In this document: piece after piece, positions 52,789 through 61,257 of the stretch | How the letters are laid out: each line of letters starts with the position of its first letter | How positions within the stretch are numbered: position 1 is the stretch's first letter | Assembly: GCA_963773585.1 (NCBI GenBank) | Contig: CAVZBR010000004.1 | Coordinates: forward strand, 124,001-188,000 | Direction: 5' to 3' | DNA: 64,000 bases | From: CAVXJN01 sp963773585 | GTDB lineage: Bacteria > Pseudomonadota > Gammaproteobacteria > JASBUN01 | Position numbers and translations under genes: made by a program | Notes under the pieces: model-generated | Told to the model about the DNA's origin: nothing | The model's input: only the letters and a program-made list of their open reading frames with translations | Database searches by the model: none

Positions 52789-53529
52789 GGCATATCCAAT
52801 ATGGCGCCTGCCGGCGCATTCATTTGGTTGAAGCATAGCGCAGTTCGGCGTCGACCCCTACTCAGCTGCGGGATCGTCCCGGCAGTTACGCAGACGCCGT
52901 TGGGCAATATTCTGCCGGTGCTTGCTGACGATTGCGCCGCGCCGGGAAACTGCGTTGGTCCGCGCCCGGGTTCTTGGCAATGGATTGTTCGCCGAACATG
53001 ATTTCCTTCAAGACTCGCGCACCGAAACCCAGCGGCGCGCGATCTTGCCCACCGAGCACCTTGGACCCGCCCCGTCGCGTCCGACCTGTGGTTGCAACCG
53101 GCGCTCCGGCAATTTGGCGGAAGCCGTCGAGATCTTCGCCAGGAGGCACCGCTGCCGACTGCGGCTGGACGCGCGATTGAACTGGCTCGTGTCGCGGGGT
53201 GCCGATCCTCGTTGTGCCGCGAGTGATGGCTTCCAGTTTCGACAGACGCGGATGGAACTGCCGGGCGCAGCGTCCGCGCCGCCTTCCGGCATGACACGGG
53301 TGGGGAATGTGCCGTGCTTCATCTTGGGCACGGCCAGTCGTGTTCCACGGGCCTTGGGTGCAAGCCCGTCCGTGCCCGCGTCCACGAGCGCAGCCTGCGG
53401 GTGTGGCTGAAGACGGTTGGTGCCTTCGGGCGCGAGCAGTGGGTAACTTATACGAGCGCAATACGGTACAAAACGGCGCCATTCCTGTCGGGCATAAAGC
53501 GCTCTTATTAAATCAAACTCTTGTTCAAT

Positions 53530-53542
53530 GAGATAAAATCTC
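53530..53542. promoter_or_regulatory. Inverted repeat in the AT-rich soe upstream region
   Basis: GAGAT-AAA-ATCTC, a 5-bp-arm perfect inverted repeat about 270 bp before soeA. Candidate operator; no regulator identified. Confidence 0.3.
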
Positions 53543-53602
53543 GTAAATTCCGTTGCTTATCGTACGTTCGGGCGTGGGCATGGGCCCTCGATACAGTATA
53601 TT

Positions 53603-53637
53603 AGAATATATTAAACTTATATCTCAGCTAATATTCT
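53603..53637. promoter_or_regulatory. AGAATAT/ATATTCT inverted repeat upstream of soeA
   Basis: Two exact 7-base complementary arms separated by 21 AT-rich bases; the left arm overlaps a perfect AATATATT palindrome (53605-53612). It sits about 170 bp before the soeA ATG and could bind a dimeric regulator or bend DNA. Confidence 0.35.
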
Positions 53638-53810
53638 CGATTAGCCAAGAGACTGCGGACTTTGTAGGATTTCCAGCACTGCACATGCCCGAGTGAAACG
53701 CTCAGGCTTCTGATGTATGCGCAAGTATTCCTGATTGGTCGAATTACTCTCTGACTTGTACGATTTTTTCCAACGCGCCCTCGCGGCGCGCATTGCCGGG
53801 ACGGTTATTC

Positions 53811-56726
53811 ATGAGCGCAGCGAAGCCCTTACACGACCCCATCACGCAACCTGCCAGCGGCCGCGTCGAGGTCAAGAACACTACTTGTTATATGTGCGCC
53901 TGCCGCTGCGGCATCCGCGTCACCCTACGCGACGGCGAAGTACGCTACATCCAGGGCAACCCCGACCATCCGCTGAACAAGGGCGTCATTTGCGCCAAGG
54001 GTTCCTCCGGCATCATGAAGCAGTATTCGCCGGCTCGATTGACCAAGCCCCTGATGCGCAAGCCCGGCGCCAACCGCGGCGAAAACGAGTTCGTGGAAAT
54101 CTCCTGGGAAGAGGCATTCGCCACTCTGGAGGAACGTCTCGGCCATTTGCGCAGCACCGATCCGAAGAAATTTGCGTTGTTCACGGGCCGCGATCAAATG
54201 CAGGCGTTGACCGGCTTGTTCGCCAAGCAGTTCGGCACGCCGAATTATGCGGCCCACGGCGGATTCTGCTCCGTGAACATGGCTGCCGGCATGATCTACA
54301 CCATCGGCGGCTCGTTCTGGGAATTCGGCGGTCCGGACCTGGATCGATCCAAACTGTTCGTCATGGTGGGCACCGCCGAGGACCATCATTCCAATCCGCT
54401 GAAGATGGCGATCTCCAAGTTCAAACGCCAGGGCGGCAAGTTCATCTCCATCAATCCGGTGCGCACCGGTTATTCGGCCATCGCCGATGAATGGATCCCC
54501 ATCAAGCCTGGCACCGACGGCGCCCTGCTCCTGGCACTGGTGCACGAAATCATCAAAACCGGACTCTACGACCGTGACTTTCTGGTGGATTACACCAATG
54601 CCGCCGAGTTGGTGAACGTGGATGAATCCAGCTCCGAATACGGCATGTTGGTGCGGGCCGAGGTGCCGGAAGAAGAGGGCTGCTTCGATCCACAGAACAA
54701 GCTCTGGTGGGACCGTCAGTCCGACAAGCCGGTGATTGCCCATCGCGGCGCCGGTTACGACCCGTATCTGCTTGGCAGCTATCAGCTCGATGACGGTACG
54801 CCGGTCAAAACTTCGTTTCAGCTGCTGAACGAACGCATCGAGAAATACAGCGCCGAGTGGGCGGCCAATATCACCGGCATTCCCGCGGCCACCATTCGCC
54901 GCTTGGCCCATGAAATGGGTATCGTGGCCCGCGACGAAAAAATCGAGCTGCCCATCGCCTGGACCGATGTCTTCGGCCGTGAACATGAGACGATCACCGG
55001 CAATCCAGTCTCGTTCCACGCCATGCGCGGCCTGGCGGCACACTCCAACGGCTTCCAGACCATTCGTGCGCTATCGATCCTGATGTCGATTCTCGGCACC
55101 ATCGACCGTCCCGGCGGCTTCCGCCACAAAGCGCCGTTCCCGCGCCCGATTCCGCCGTGCGCGAAAACGCCGAACGACCCTCGCGCCGTCAAACCGAACA
55201 CACCTCTGGATGGCATGCCGCTCGGCTGGCCGGCCGATCCAGACGATCTGTTCGTGGAAGATGACGGCACACCGGTGCGCATCGACAAAGCGTTTTCCTG
55301 GGAACACCCGCTGTCGGTGCATGGCATGATGCACAACGTCATTACCAACGCCTGGCGCGGCGACCCGTACAAAATCGACACATTGCTGATTTTCATGGCC
55401 AACATGGCGTGGAACTCGACCATGAATGCGGTCGAAGTCCGCAAAATGCTCAATGACAAGGATGACAACGGCGATTACAAGATCCCGTTTCTGGTGGTGT
55501 GCGATGCGTTTCAGTCGGAAATGGTCGCCTTCGCCGACCTGGTGCTGCCGGACACGACCTACCTCGAGCGTCACGACGTGATGTCCATGCTCGACCGCCC
55601 GATTTCCGAATTCGACGGCCCCGTCGATTCGGTTCGCATTCCGGTGACCTCTCCCAAAGGCGAGTGCAAGCCGTTCCAAGAGGTCCTGATCGAAATCGGC
55701 AGCCGCCTGAAATTACCGGCTTTCACCAGAGCGGACGGTAGTCGCAAATTCCGCGATTATCCGGACTTCGTGGTCAACTTCGAAACCGAGCCCGGCTCCG
55801 GCATCGGCTTCCTGGCCGGCTGGCGCGGCAAGGGCGGCGAGAAGTTCATGAAGGGCGAGCCGAACCCGAACCAGTGGGAAATGTACGAAAAGAACAACTG
55901 CGTCTTTCAATATGAATTGCCGCGTTCGTTCCAGTACATGCGCAACTGGAACAAAGGTTATCTGGAATGGGCTCAAGAACACCGCCTGACGCGATACGCG
56001 GAACCGATCAATATCCATATTTATTCGGAAGTACTGCAGAAGTTTCGACTAGCCGCGCAGGGTAAAGGCGACAGCAAACAGCCGCCGGAGCATCTGCGCC
56101 AGCGCATCGAAACATTTTTCGATCCGCTGCCTTTCTATTACGAGCCGCTGGAATCGCAGCTCACCGACAAACACAAGTATCCGCTCAACGCCATTACCCA
56201 GCGGCCCATGGCGATGTATCACTCCTGGGATTCGCAAAACGCATGGCTGCGTCAGATCCATGCGCACAACTATCTGTACGTGAATCCGAGAACCGCCTCG
56301 ACCGCCGGCATCGCCGACGGCGATTGGATGTGGGTCGAATCCATGTGGGGCAAGGTGCGCTGCATGGCGCGTTACTCCGAAGCCGTAGAGCCGGGTACGG
56401 TCTGGACCTGGAATGCGATCGGCAAGGCGTCCGGCGCCTGGAATCTGACCGCCGATGCCAACGAGTCCAAGCGCGGTTTTCTGCTCAATCATTTGATCTC
56501 CGAAGAGCTTCCGGTTCATGACGCGGGGGAACACATTTCCAATTCCGACCCGGTCACCGGGCAGGCCGGCTGGTACGACGTCCGGGTGCGCATCTATCGC
56601 GCCGAAGACCATGAACCCCATGAAACTGCGCCGCAGTTCGATCCGGTGGCACCGGTGCCAGGCGAACCCAAACGTCCGAAATGGCTGGAGTGGTTCGCCG
56701 GCGCGCGCAACAAATCCGGTCGCTGA
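53811..56726 (+). CDS. soeA: Sulfite dehydrogenase (quinone) molybdopterin subunit SoeA
   Basis: A 971-residue molybdopterin oxidoreductase of the DMSO reductase superfamily. An N-terminal [4Fe-4S] motif is visible (CYMCACRCGIRV with the fourth Cys in KGVICAKGSSG), then PARLTKPLMRKPG, a candidate molybdenum-ligand Cys in HGGFCSVNMAAG and the C-terminal dinucleotide-binding region. There is no twin-arginine signal, so it acts in the cytoplasm, as known for SoeA. SoeABC oxidises sulfite to sulfate and gives electrons to quinone. The ATG giving MSAAKPLHDP is preferred over 53793. Next come soeB and soeC. Alternative: a related polysulfide or thiosulfate reductase-type enzyme, judged less likely. 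Confidence 0.85.
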   Translation: MSAAKPLHDPITQPASGRVEVKNTTCYMCACRCGIRVTLRDGEVRYIQGNPDHPLNKGVICAKGSSGIMKQYSPARLTKPLMRKPGANRGENEFVEISWEEAFATLEERLGHLRSTDPKKFALFTGRDQMQALTGLFAKQFGTPNYAAHGGFCSVNMAAGMIYTIGGSFWEFGGPDLDRSKLFVMVGTAEDHHSNPLKMAISKFKRQGGKFISINPVRTGYSAIADEWIPIKPGTDGALLLALVHEIIKTGLYDRDFLVDYTNAAELVNVDESSSEYGMLVRAEVPEEEGCFDPQNKLWWDRQSDKPVIAHRGAGYDPYLLGSYQLDDGTPVKTSFQLLNERIEKYSAEWAANITGIPAATIRRLAHEMGIVARDEKIELPIAWTDVFGREHETITGNPVSFHAMRGLAAHSNGFQTIRALSILMSILGTIDRPGGFRHKAPFPRPIPPCAKTPNDPRAVKPNTPLDGMPLGWPADPDDLFVEDDGTPVRIDKAFSWEHPLSVHGMMHNVITNAWRGDPYKIDTLLIFMANMAWNSTMNAVEVRKMLNDKDDNGDYKIPFLVVCDAFQSEMVAFADLVLPDTTYLERHDVMSMLDRPISEFDGPVDSVRIPVTSPKGECKPFQEVLIEIGSRLKLPAFTRADGSRKFRDYPDFVVNFETEPGSGIGFLAGWRGKGGEKFMKGEPNPNQWEMYEKNNCVFQYELPRSFQYMRNWNKGYLEWAQEHRLTRYAEPINIHIYSEVLQKFRLAAQGKGDSKQPPEHLRQRIETFFDPLPFYYEPLESQLTDKHKYPLNAITQRPMAMYHSWDSQNAWLRQIHAHNYLYVNPRTASTAGIADGDWMWVESMWGKVRCMARYSEAVEPGTVWTWNAIGKASGAWNLTADANESKRGFLLNHLISEELPVHDAGEHISNSDPVTGQAGWYDVRVRIYRAEDHEPHETAPQFDPVAPVPGEPKRPKWLEWFAGARNKSGR

Positions 56727-56807
56727 CCGGAGCGCACCGCCGACGCGGACTTCGACTTTCGGGATCGCGCAGATTCACGTAGCGCCCTAGATAAAGGCAT
56801 TTTTGCG

Positions 56808-57539
56808 ATGACACAGTTAGCACTCGTAATCGATCTGAATGTTTGCGTCGGCTGCCACGCCTGCGTGACCAGCTGCAAACAGTGGAATACGTCGGGGCCT
56901 GCGGGATTCCTGACCGACGAAAACCCGTACGCCAAGGACCCGACGGGCACGTTCTTCAATCGCGTGCAGGCTTTTGAGATCGGCACGTTTCCCATGACCG
57001 AGACCGTGCACTTCCCGAAAAGCTGCCTGCATTGCGAGGATCCTCCGTGCGTACCGGTATGCCCTACCGGCGCCAGCTACAAGCGTCATCAGGACGGCAT
57101 CGTGCTGGTGGATTACGACAAGTGCATCGGCTGTAAATATTGCTCCTGGGCGTGCCCGTACGGTGTGCGTGAAATCGATGAACATCAGAAGGTGATGAAG
57201 AAATGCACCTTGTGCGTAGATCGCATCTACGATCAGACGATCCCGGAAAATGAACGCAAGCCGGCCTGTGTGACCGCCTGCCCGACCAACGCCCGGTTGT
57301 TCGGCGACGTCCACGATCCGGAGTCGGAAGTCTCGGTCGCGATCCGCGAGAGCGGCGGCTATCAATTGATGCCCGAATGGGGTACCAAGCCGGCGAACCA
57401 TTACCTGCCCCGACGCAAGACTCGCATCACCATTCACGAGGACGAACTGGTGCGCGCGGACAACCCACTGAAGAAGGAAGGCGTCAAGCCGCGTCAAGTG
57501 GTGCAGGAACAAACACTGGACGACGTGACCAGTTGGTAA
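56808..57539 (+). CDS. soeB: Sulfite dehydrogenase iron-sulfur subunit SoeB
   Basis: A 243-residue ferredoxin-type protein with four cysteine clusters: CVGCHACVTSCKQWN, CLHCEDPPCVPVCPTGA, CIGCKYCSWACPYG and CTLCVDRIY...ACVTACPTNA. It passes electrons from SoeA to the membrane subunit SoeC on the cytoplasmic side. No signal peptide. It starts 81 bp after soeA and lies 80 bp before soeC. Confidence 0.87.
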   Translation: MTQLALVIDLNVCVGCHACVTSCKQWNTSGPAGFLTDENPYAKDPTGTFFNRVQAFEIGTFPMTETVHFPKSCLHCEDPPCVPVCPTGASYKRHQDGIVLVDYDKCIGCKYCSWACPYGVREIDEHQKVMKKCTLCVDRIYDQTIPENERKPACVTACPTNARLFGDVHDPESEVSVAIRESGGYQLMPEWGTKPANHYLPRRKTRITIHEDELVRADNPLKKEGVKPRQVVQEQTLDDVTSW

Positions 57540-57619
57540 CAGCGCGACCATGCGCACGCGCCCGGCATCGTGCACGGTGTCAGGCGTATCAGAGCAACAT
57601 TGCAGTGGAGTGTTAAGCG

Positions 57620-58600
57620 ATGCATCCGGCGTTTTCGGTAATATTCTTGACCACCCTGATCGGCGTCGGCCAGGGGCTGTTCCTTGCCTTGTTCACCGGC
57701 CAGAGCTATGCCGCGGTGGGCTTGTTGAACGTGACCAACCCCAATGCCTTTTACGGCTTCGGCAGCCTCATTGCCCTGCTGTTTCTCGGCGGCGGTCTGT
57801 TGGCGTCGTTCTTCCACCTGGGCCGGCCGGAGCGCGCCTGGCGTTCCGCCGCGCAATGGCGCACCTCGTGGCTGTCTCGGGAAGTCATCGTGCTGCCGGC
57901 ATTCATGGGCATCGTTTTCGTCTACGGGGCGCTGCATTTCTTCGGCTGGGACCCCAACATTCTCGGCACCGACAATTCACTGCAGGGCCAGTTGAGCCTG
58001 TTTGTCGGTATCCTCGGCACTGCGGTCGCGTTCGGTCTGTTTGTCGCCACCGGCATGATTTACGCTTGCATCAAATTCTTGCAGGAATGGCACAGCCCGC
58101 TGACCATCATCAATTTCATGCTGCTCGGCACCGCCTCCGGTTTCATGCTGGCCACTGCGTATGCCTCGATGTTTGCGCCGAACCTGGTGACTCTGTACGG
58201 CGTCTGGGCGGCGATCTTTACCCTGGTCGGTTTGGTGAGCCGCACCGCCTCGCTGATTCGCAATTCCCGCATCAAGCACAAGTCGAGCTTGCAAACGGCC
58301 ATCGGCGTTCGCCATGCACAGATACAGCAAAAGTCCATGGGTATGATGGGTGGTTCATTCAACACCCGCGAGTTCTTCCACGGCAAAAGCGCCGCTACGG
58401 TCAAGCTGGTGAAATGGAGTTTTCTGGTGCTGGCGTTTCCGGTCACCTTGGCGCTGCTCTGGGCGGGTCTCGGCAAGGGCGACCACGGTCTGCTGATTGC
58501 GGCCTTCGTAACACAGTATCTGGGATTGATCGCCGATCGCTGGGTGTTCTTTGCCCAGGCCAACCATCCGCAGAACCTGTATTACCAGACGGTTGGCTGA
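57620..58600 (+). CDS. soeC: Sulfite dehydrogenase membrane anchor subunit SoeC
   Basis: A 326-residue DmsC/NrfD-like protein with about eight membrane helices, beginning FSVIFLTTLIGVGQGLFLAL, with GGLLASFFHLGRPERAWRS in the first loop (the LGRPER motif is typical of DmsC-type anchors). It binds quinone and anchors SoeAB at the inner face of the membrane. A strong hairpin terminator follows 20 bp after the stop. Confidence 0.87.
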   Translation: MHPAFSVIFLTTLIGVGQGLFLALFTGQSYAAVGLLNVTNPNAFYGFGSLIALLFLGGGLLASFFHLGRPERAWRSAAQWRTSWLSREVIVLPAFMGIVFVYGALHFFGWDPNILGTDNSLQGQLSLFVGILGTAVAFGLFVATGMIYACIKFLQEWHSPLTIINFMLLGTASGFMLATAYASMFAPNLVTLYGVWAAIFTLVGLVSRTASLIRNSRIKHKSSLQTAIGVRHAQIQQKSMGMMGGSFNTREFFHGKSAATVKLVKWSFLVLAFPVTLALLWAGLGKGDHGLLIAAFVTQYLGLIADRWVFFAQANHPQNLYYQTVG

Positions 58601-58620
58601 GCATGGCGGGAAACGTACGC

Positions 58621-58650
58621 AAAGAAAGCGCCGAAGGCGCTTTCTTTGTT
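58621..58650. terminator. Bidirectional terminator between soeC and pagL
   Basis: A 12-bp perfect stem AAAGAAAGCGCC / GGCGCTTTCTTT with a GAA loop, flanked by A-rich and T-rich ends. It can stop transcripts from soeABC (plus) and from the pagL operon (minus). Confidence 0.85.
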
Positions 58651-58659
58651 TCCAGCGGT

Positions 58660-59256
58660 TCAAAATCGATAACCCAGCACCATCAGATTCAGATTCATGC
58701 CATCGTTGGGCTCTTTGATTTCAGCATTGGAAAAATGCATGAAACGCCAGCCCAGATCGAAGCGCCCGCCGCGACCGAAGACGACACCTAATCCGAAGGC
58801 GGTACCAAATTGCACATGGGTACTTAGATTGCGGTCATGGATGCCTGTTTCAGTCAGATAATGCACGCCTGTGCTGGCGTCGATATAGGGGTGCAGACCG
58901 TGAACCCAGGCGACCTTGGGCTCGAGGCGGGCGCCAAATCTGACGCCGACGTCGTTGAGATCGCTGGCACGAGTGTCGCCGGCGCTGTGCCAATGGCCGG
59001 CCCCCAAACCCCAGTACGGTAGTACCGTCCAATTCCGGAAAGCGCGCCTTTCAGGCGAATCCCGATACAACGCGATCCGCTCCATACGCGTATCTCCGCC
59101 ATAGGGATCGGTTCCCGCGGCTACGGCGAGCCGGGTTGCCGGACGCGCTAACGGCGCATTCGCCGCGCCCAGGGCCAGTGCCAGGACCGGCGCCAAGGCG
59201 GCAAGTCTGCACGGTACCGACGCCGCGTTCCACGCGCGAAGATGGGACTCGATCAT
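58660..59256 (-). CDS. pagL: Lipid A 3-O-deacylase (PagL-like)
   Basis: A 198-residue outer-membrane beta-barrel protein with a signal peptide (LAALAPVLALALGAANA). The PagL active-site motif is complete: RFMHFSNAEIKEPNDGMN, with catalytic His and Ser in the HxSN core, and a C-terminal aromatic VLGYRF barrel end. It removes the 3-position acyl chain of lipid A. The ATG is preferred because its ATGA overlaps the stop of the frame that precedes it; a longer open frame upstream has no homology. It shares a transcript with the MerR regulator. Confidence 0.88.
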   Translation of the reverse strand: MIESHLRAWNAASVPCRLAALAPVLALALGAANAPLARPATRLAVAAGTDPYGGDTRMERIALYRDSPERRAFRNWTVLPYWGLGAGHWHSAGDTRASDLNDVGVRFGARLEPKVAWVHGLHPYIDASTGVHYLTETGIHDRNLSTHVQFGTAFGLGVVFGRGGRFDLGWRFMHFSNAEIKEPNDGMNLNLMVLGYRF

Positions 59257-59600
59257 GGCAGCGCCTCGATGGTCACGATCCGTACCGGCGTACCCCACAT
59301 GTGAACGCTGGCCAAATCCAGCGGTAACACCACCACGCGCACCCGCATGCCGTGTTCTTAGAAGCGAGCGGGTAGCGAGCGCGGATCGTATCGGCCGCCG
59401 CCGTCGGCGATCAAACCCCAGAATCCTCCCTCCAGCTCGACCCGCACCACGCGGCCGTCGAAACGGACCTTTTCGGGAACAGGAGCCCTCGCGGCTGACC
59501 GATAGTGCGCGCAATTCGCCGTCAACCCAAACAAGGCGACGCACAACCATGCGCTAGCGGATGCAGACCGGCGCACGGTTCGATGGCCGTTGCGGTTCAC
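59253..59600 (-). pseudogene. Small exported protein interrupted by an in-frame TAA
   Basis: The frame begins with a GTG that overlaps the merR stop by 4 bp (VNRNGHRTV), has a signal-like hydrophobic stretch (WLCVALFGLTANC) and the domain start VRFDGRVVRVELEGGFWGLI. It meets TAA at codon 81 (59358-59360) after RYDPRSLPARF. The same frame continues without another stop for 34 codons (EHGMRVRVVVLPLDLASVHM, WGTPVRIVTIEALP). Its TGA overlaps the pagL ATG. The second part reads as a natural continuation of the family's beta-barrel-like domain, so this is a nonsense mutation, a sequencing error or programmed readthrough. The translated product up to TAA is 80 residues. Confidence 0.75.
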
Positions 59601-60487
59601 GTTCCGGCCCGTAGCTGTTCCAGTCTCTGGCGCAGTGCATCCAGATCGGGCACCTGCACGGCGCCTGCCTCGACCAGTCGATCGCCATACGCGGGGGCGG
59701 AAGCGCCGCCTACGATCAGGCTGAGTGCGGTCGGCAACAAGGTGCGCAACTGCTGCACCTCGTCCACCAACATCGGATCGTCCGGAGGATAGACAATACT
59801 CAACGCCACCGCGCGCGCACCCCGTTGTAACGCCGTCGCCGCGATCTCGCTCGCCGGCGTGTTGGTTCCCAGATACACGACCTGCCAACCTTCGCTGGCG
59901 GCGGTCAAGGCAGCCAACAACGCCCCGATTTCGTGGTGTTGCCCGGCGGGGGTCGTCACCACCAGAGTAGGCCCGCGCTCGGCCAGATTGGTGCTGGCCA
60001 ACATTGCTCCGAGGAGTGCGACTACCTGGGCGCTGGCCAGATGCTCATGGCAGATACGCAAACCGCCACTGCGCCACTGCTGCCCGATTTCGCGCATCAA
60101 CGGCACGATTACCTCTTCGTATAGCACAGGCCGGCTCAAGGCGGCGCCGGCTGCGGAAAGCGCGCGCTGCAATGCACCGCCATCCATTTGCTCCACGGCC
60201 GCGAGGGCGCCGGCCAGGTAACCGCCTGCTGCGCCGCTGCGCGGGCCGGCGGCGATTCGGCGCATCATCGTCTGCGTAATGAGTTGCGCCAATGCCACGT
60301 CATCGAGCCCGGCGACGTCACCGATCCTGCGCCCGGCAACGGTTGCCTTGCGCAGCAACACCAGACGCTGAACGTCGCGGTCGGAGTACAGCCTCCGACT
60401 GCCGTCGCGAACAGGTTGCACCGCTTCATAGCGCCGCTCCCACACCCGGATGACGTCGGCGCTGAGGCCGCTGCGGCGTGCGGCCAC
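59597..60487 (-). CDS. MerR-family regulator with B12-binding domain (CarH/LitR-like)
   Basis: A 296-residue regulator. The MerR helix-turn-helix is at the start (RRSGLSADVIRVWERRYEAV, then RLYSDRDVQRLVLLRKA), followed by a helical cap with the Wx9EH motif (W in QQWRSGGLRICHEH). A cobalamin-binding Rossmann domain follows: the axial His motif reads GQHHEIGALL, with Gln where most have Glu or Asp. CarH/LitR proteins repress in the dark and release DNA when light breaks adenosylcobalamin. The only start is a GTG; homologous residues (RHPIQV) continue upstream of it, without an ATG, GTG or TTG before an in-frame stop. Divergent from a fasciclin gene. Confidence 0.88.
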   Translation of the reverse strand: MAARRSGLSADVIRVWERRYEAVQPVRDGSRRLYSDRDVQRLVLLRKATVAGRRIGDVAGLDDVALAQLITQTMMRRIAAGPRSGAAGGYLAGALAAVEQMDGGALQRALSAAGAALSRPVLYEEVIVPLMREIGQQWRSGGLRICHEHLASAQVVALLGAMLASTNLAERGPTLVVTTPAGQHHEIGALLAALTAASEGWQVVYLGTNTPASEIAATALQRGARAVALSIVYPPDDPMLVDEVQQLRTLLPTALSLIVGGASAPAYGDRLVEAGAVQVPDLDALRQRLEQLRAGT

Positions 60488-60551
60488 TTGGATCGGATGG
60501 CGCGGGGCTCGTGGAGGATTCGGAGGTCACGGACTGATTGTAGTCGATAAA

Positions 60552-60605
60552 GTTTGTCCTGGACAAACCCTTGACAGCCCAATTTGTAGCACTATTGTCC
60601 AGGAC
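60552..60605 (+). promoter_or_regulatory. Operator-promoter region between merR and the fasciclin gene
   Basis: A perfect 17-bp inverted repeat GTTTGTCCTGGACAAAC (60552-60568) abuts a TTGACA -35 (60571-60576). After a 16-bp spacer, TATTGT (60593-60598) fits a -10. A second half-complete copy, GTCCAGGAC (60597-60605), overlaps the -10 and start region. Two like sites flanking a sigma70 promoter fit repression by a dimeric or tetrameric MerR-B12 protein, and the same DNA could serve the divergent merR gene. Confidence 0.7.
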
Positions 60606-60642
60606 GTAGCGTTGAACATCCCAACCACTAGGAGCACAGCGC

Positions 60643-61158
60643 ATGACCGCCAGAACCCGCAATTCACGTATTCCCGGCATCGTTGTACTGCCGTTTGCAT
60701 TGATGGGGCTAATTATGGCCGCGGCAGTTGCCTACGCCGGACCGCAAAAAAGCGCAGCGCAGGATATCGTCGACACCGCGATCGCAGCGGGCAGCTTCAA
60801 GACGCTCGTGACCGCGCTCGAACAGGCGGATCTGGTCGAAACTTTGAAAGGCAAAGGTCCGTTCACAGTATTTGCGCCCACCGATCAGGCTTTCGCCAAA
60901 ATTCCGAAAGCGCAGTTGGATGCACTGCTGGCGGACAAGGCGGCCCTCACCAAAGTGCTGGCCTACCACGTTGTGCCGGGCAAGGTGACCGCCGCCGACG
61001 CGGCGATGTTGGACACGGCCGAGACCGTGGAAGGACAGGCGCTGAACATCGATGCGAGCGATGGAGTGAAGGTGAATGACGCCCACGTCATCAAGGCCGA
61101 CATCATGGCCAGCAATGGCGTGATTCACGTCATCGATCAGGTGATGCTGCCGCGTTGA
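60643..61158 (+). CDS. Fasciclin (FAS1) domain secreted protein
   Basis: A 171-residue protein with an N-terminal signal (GIVVLPFALMGLIMAAAVAYA) and one FAS1 domain: AAGSFKTLVTALEQADLVET, the H1 motif GPFTVFAPTDQAFAKIP, LAYHVVPGKV and the C-terminal ASNGVIHVIDQVMLP. FAS1 domains mediate adhesion or photoresponse-linked surface functions; the role here is unknown. Its promoter is flanked by operator repeats likely bound by the divergent MerR-B12 protein. A strong terminator follows. Confidence 0.92.
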   Translation: MTARTRNSRIPGIVVLPFALMGLIMAAAVAYAGPQKSAAQDIVDTAIAAGSFKTLVTALEQADLVETLKGKGPFTVFAPTDQAFAKIPKAQLDALLADKAALTKVLAYHVVPGKVTAADAAMLDTAETVEGQALNIDASDGVKVNDAHVIKADIMASNGVIHVIDQVMLPR

Positions 61159-61195
61159 CCCCCAGGTGGAAGCAACCCCCCGCTTCCACCTTTTC

Positions 61196-61222
61196 GGCCG
61201 GGCACCCCGCCCGGCCTTTTTT
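61196..61222 (+). terminator. Rho-independent terminator of the fasciclin gene
   Basis: An 8-bp GC stem GGCCGGGC / GCCCGGCC with loop ACCCC and a run of six T. It lies 38 bp after the fasciclin stop and before the convergent nirN. Confidence 0.9.
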
Positions 61223-61257
61223 GCAGTTTTCTGTGCGCACTCGCTGCGCCGTCCCGC

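Larger units (their letters stand above)
52789..53810. other. About 1 kb without a supported gene, GC-rich then AT-rich
   Basis: From 52800 to 53480 several frames are open on both strands, but none has a clear start, domain or coupling to a neighbour; this stretch may be decayed mobile DNA. From about 53490 to 53710 the DNA becomes clearly AT-rich and holds inverted repeats, so it probably contains the promoter of the soe operon. Confidence 0.55.

Noticed and set aside
52886..53482. Minus-strand frames of 125-198 codons before soeA
   Set aside because: Several frames are open at once in GC-rich DNA and none has a recognisable domain; a decayed element is possible but unproven.
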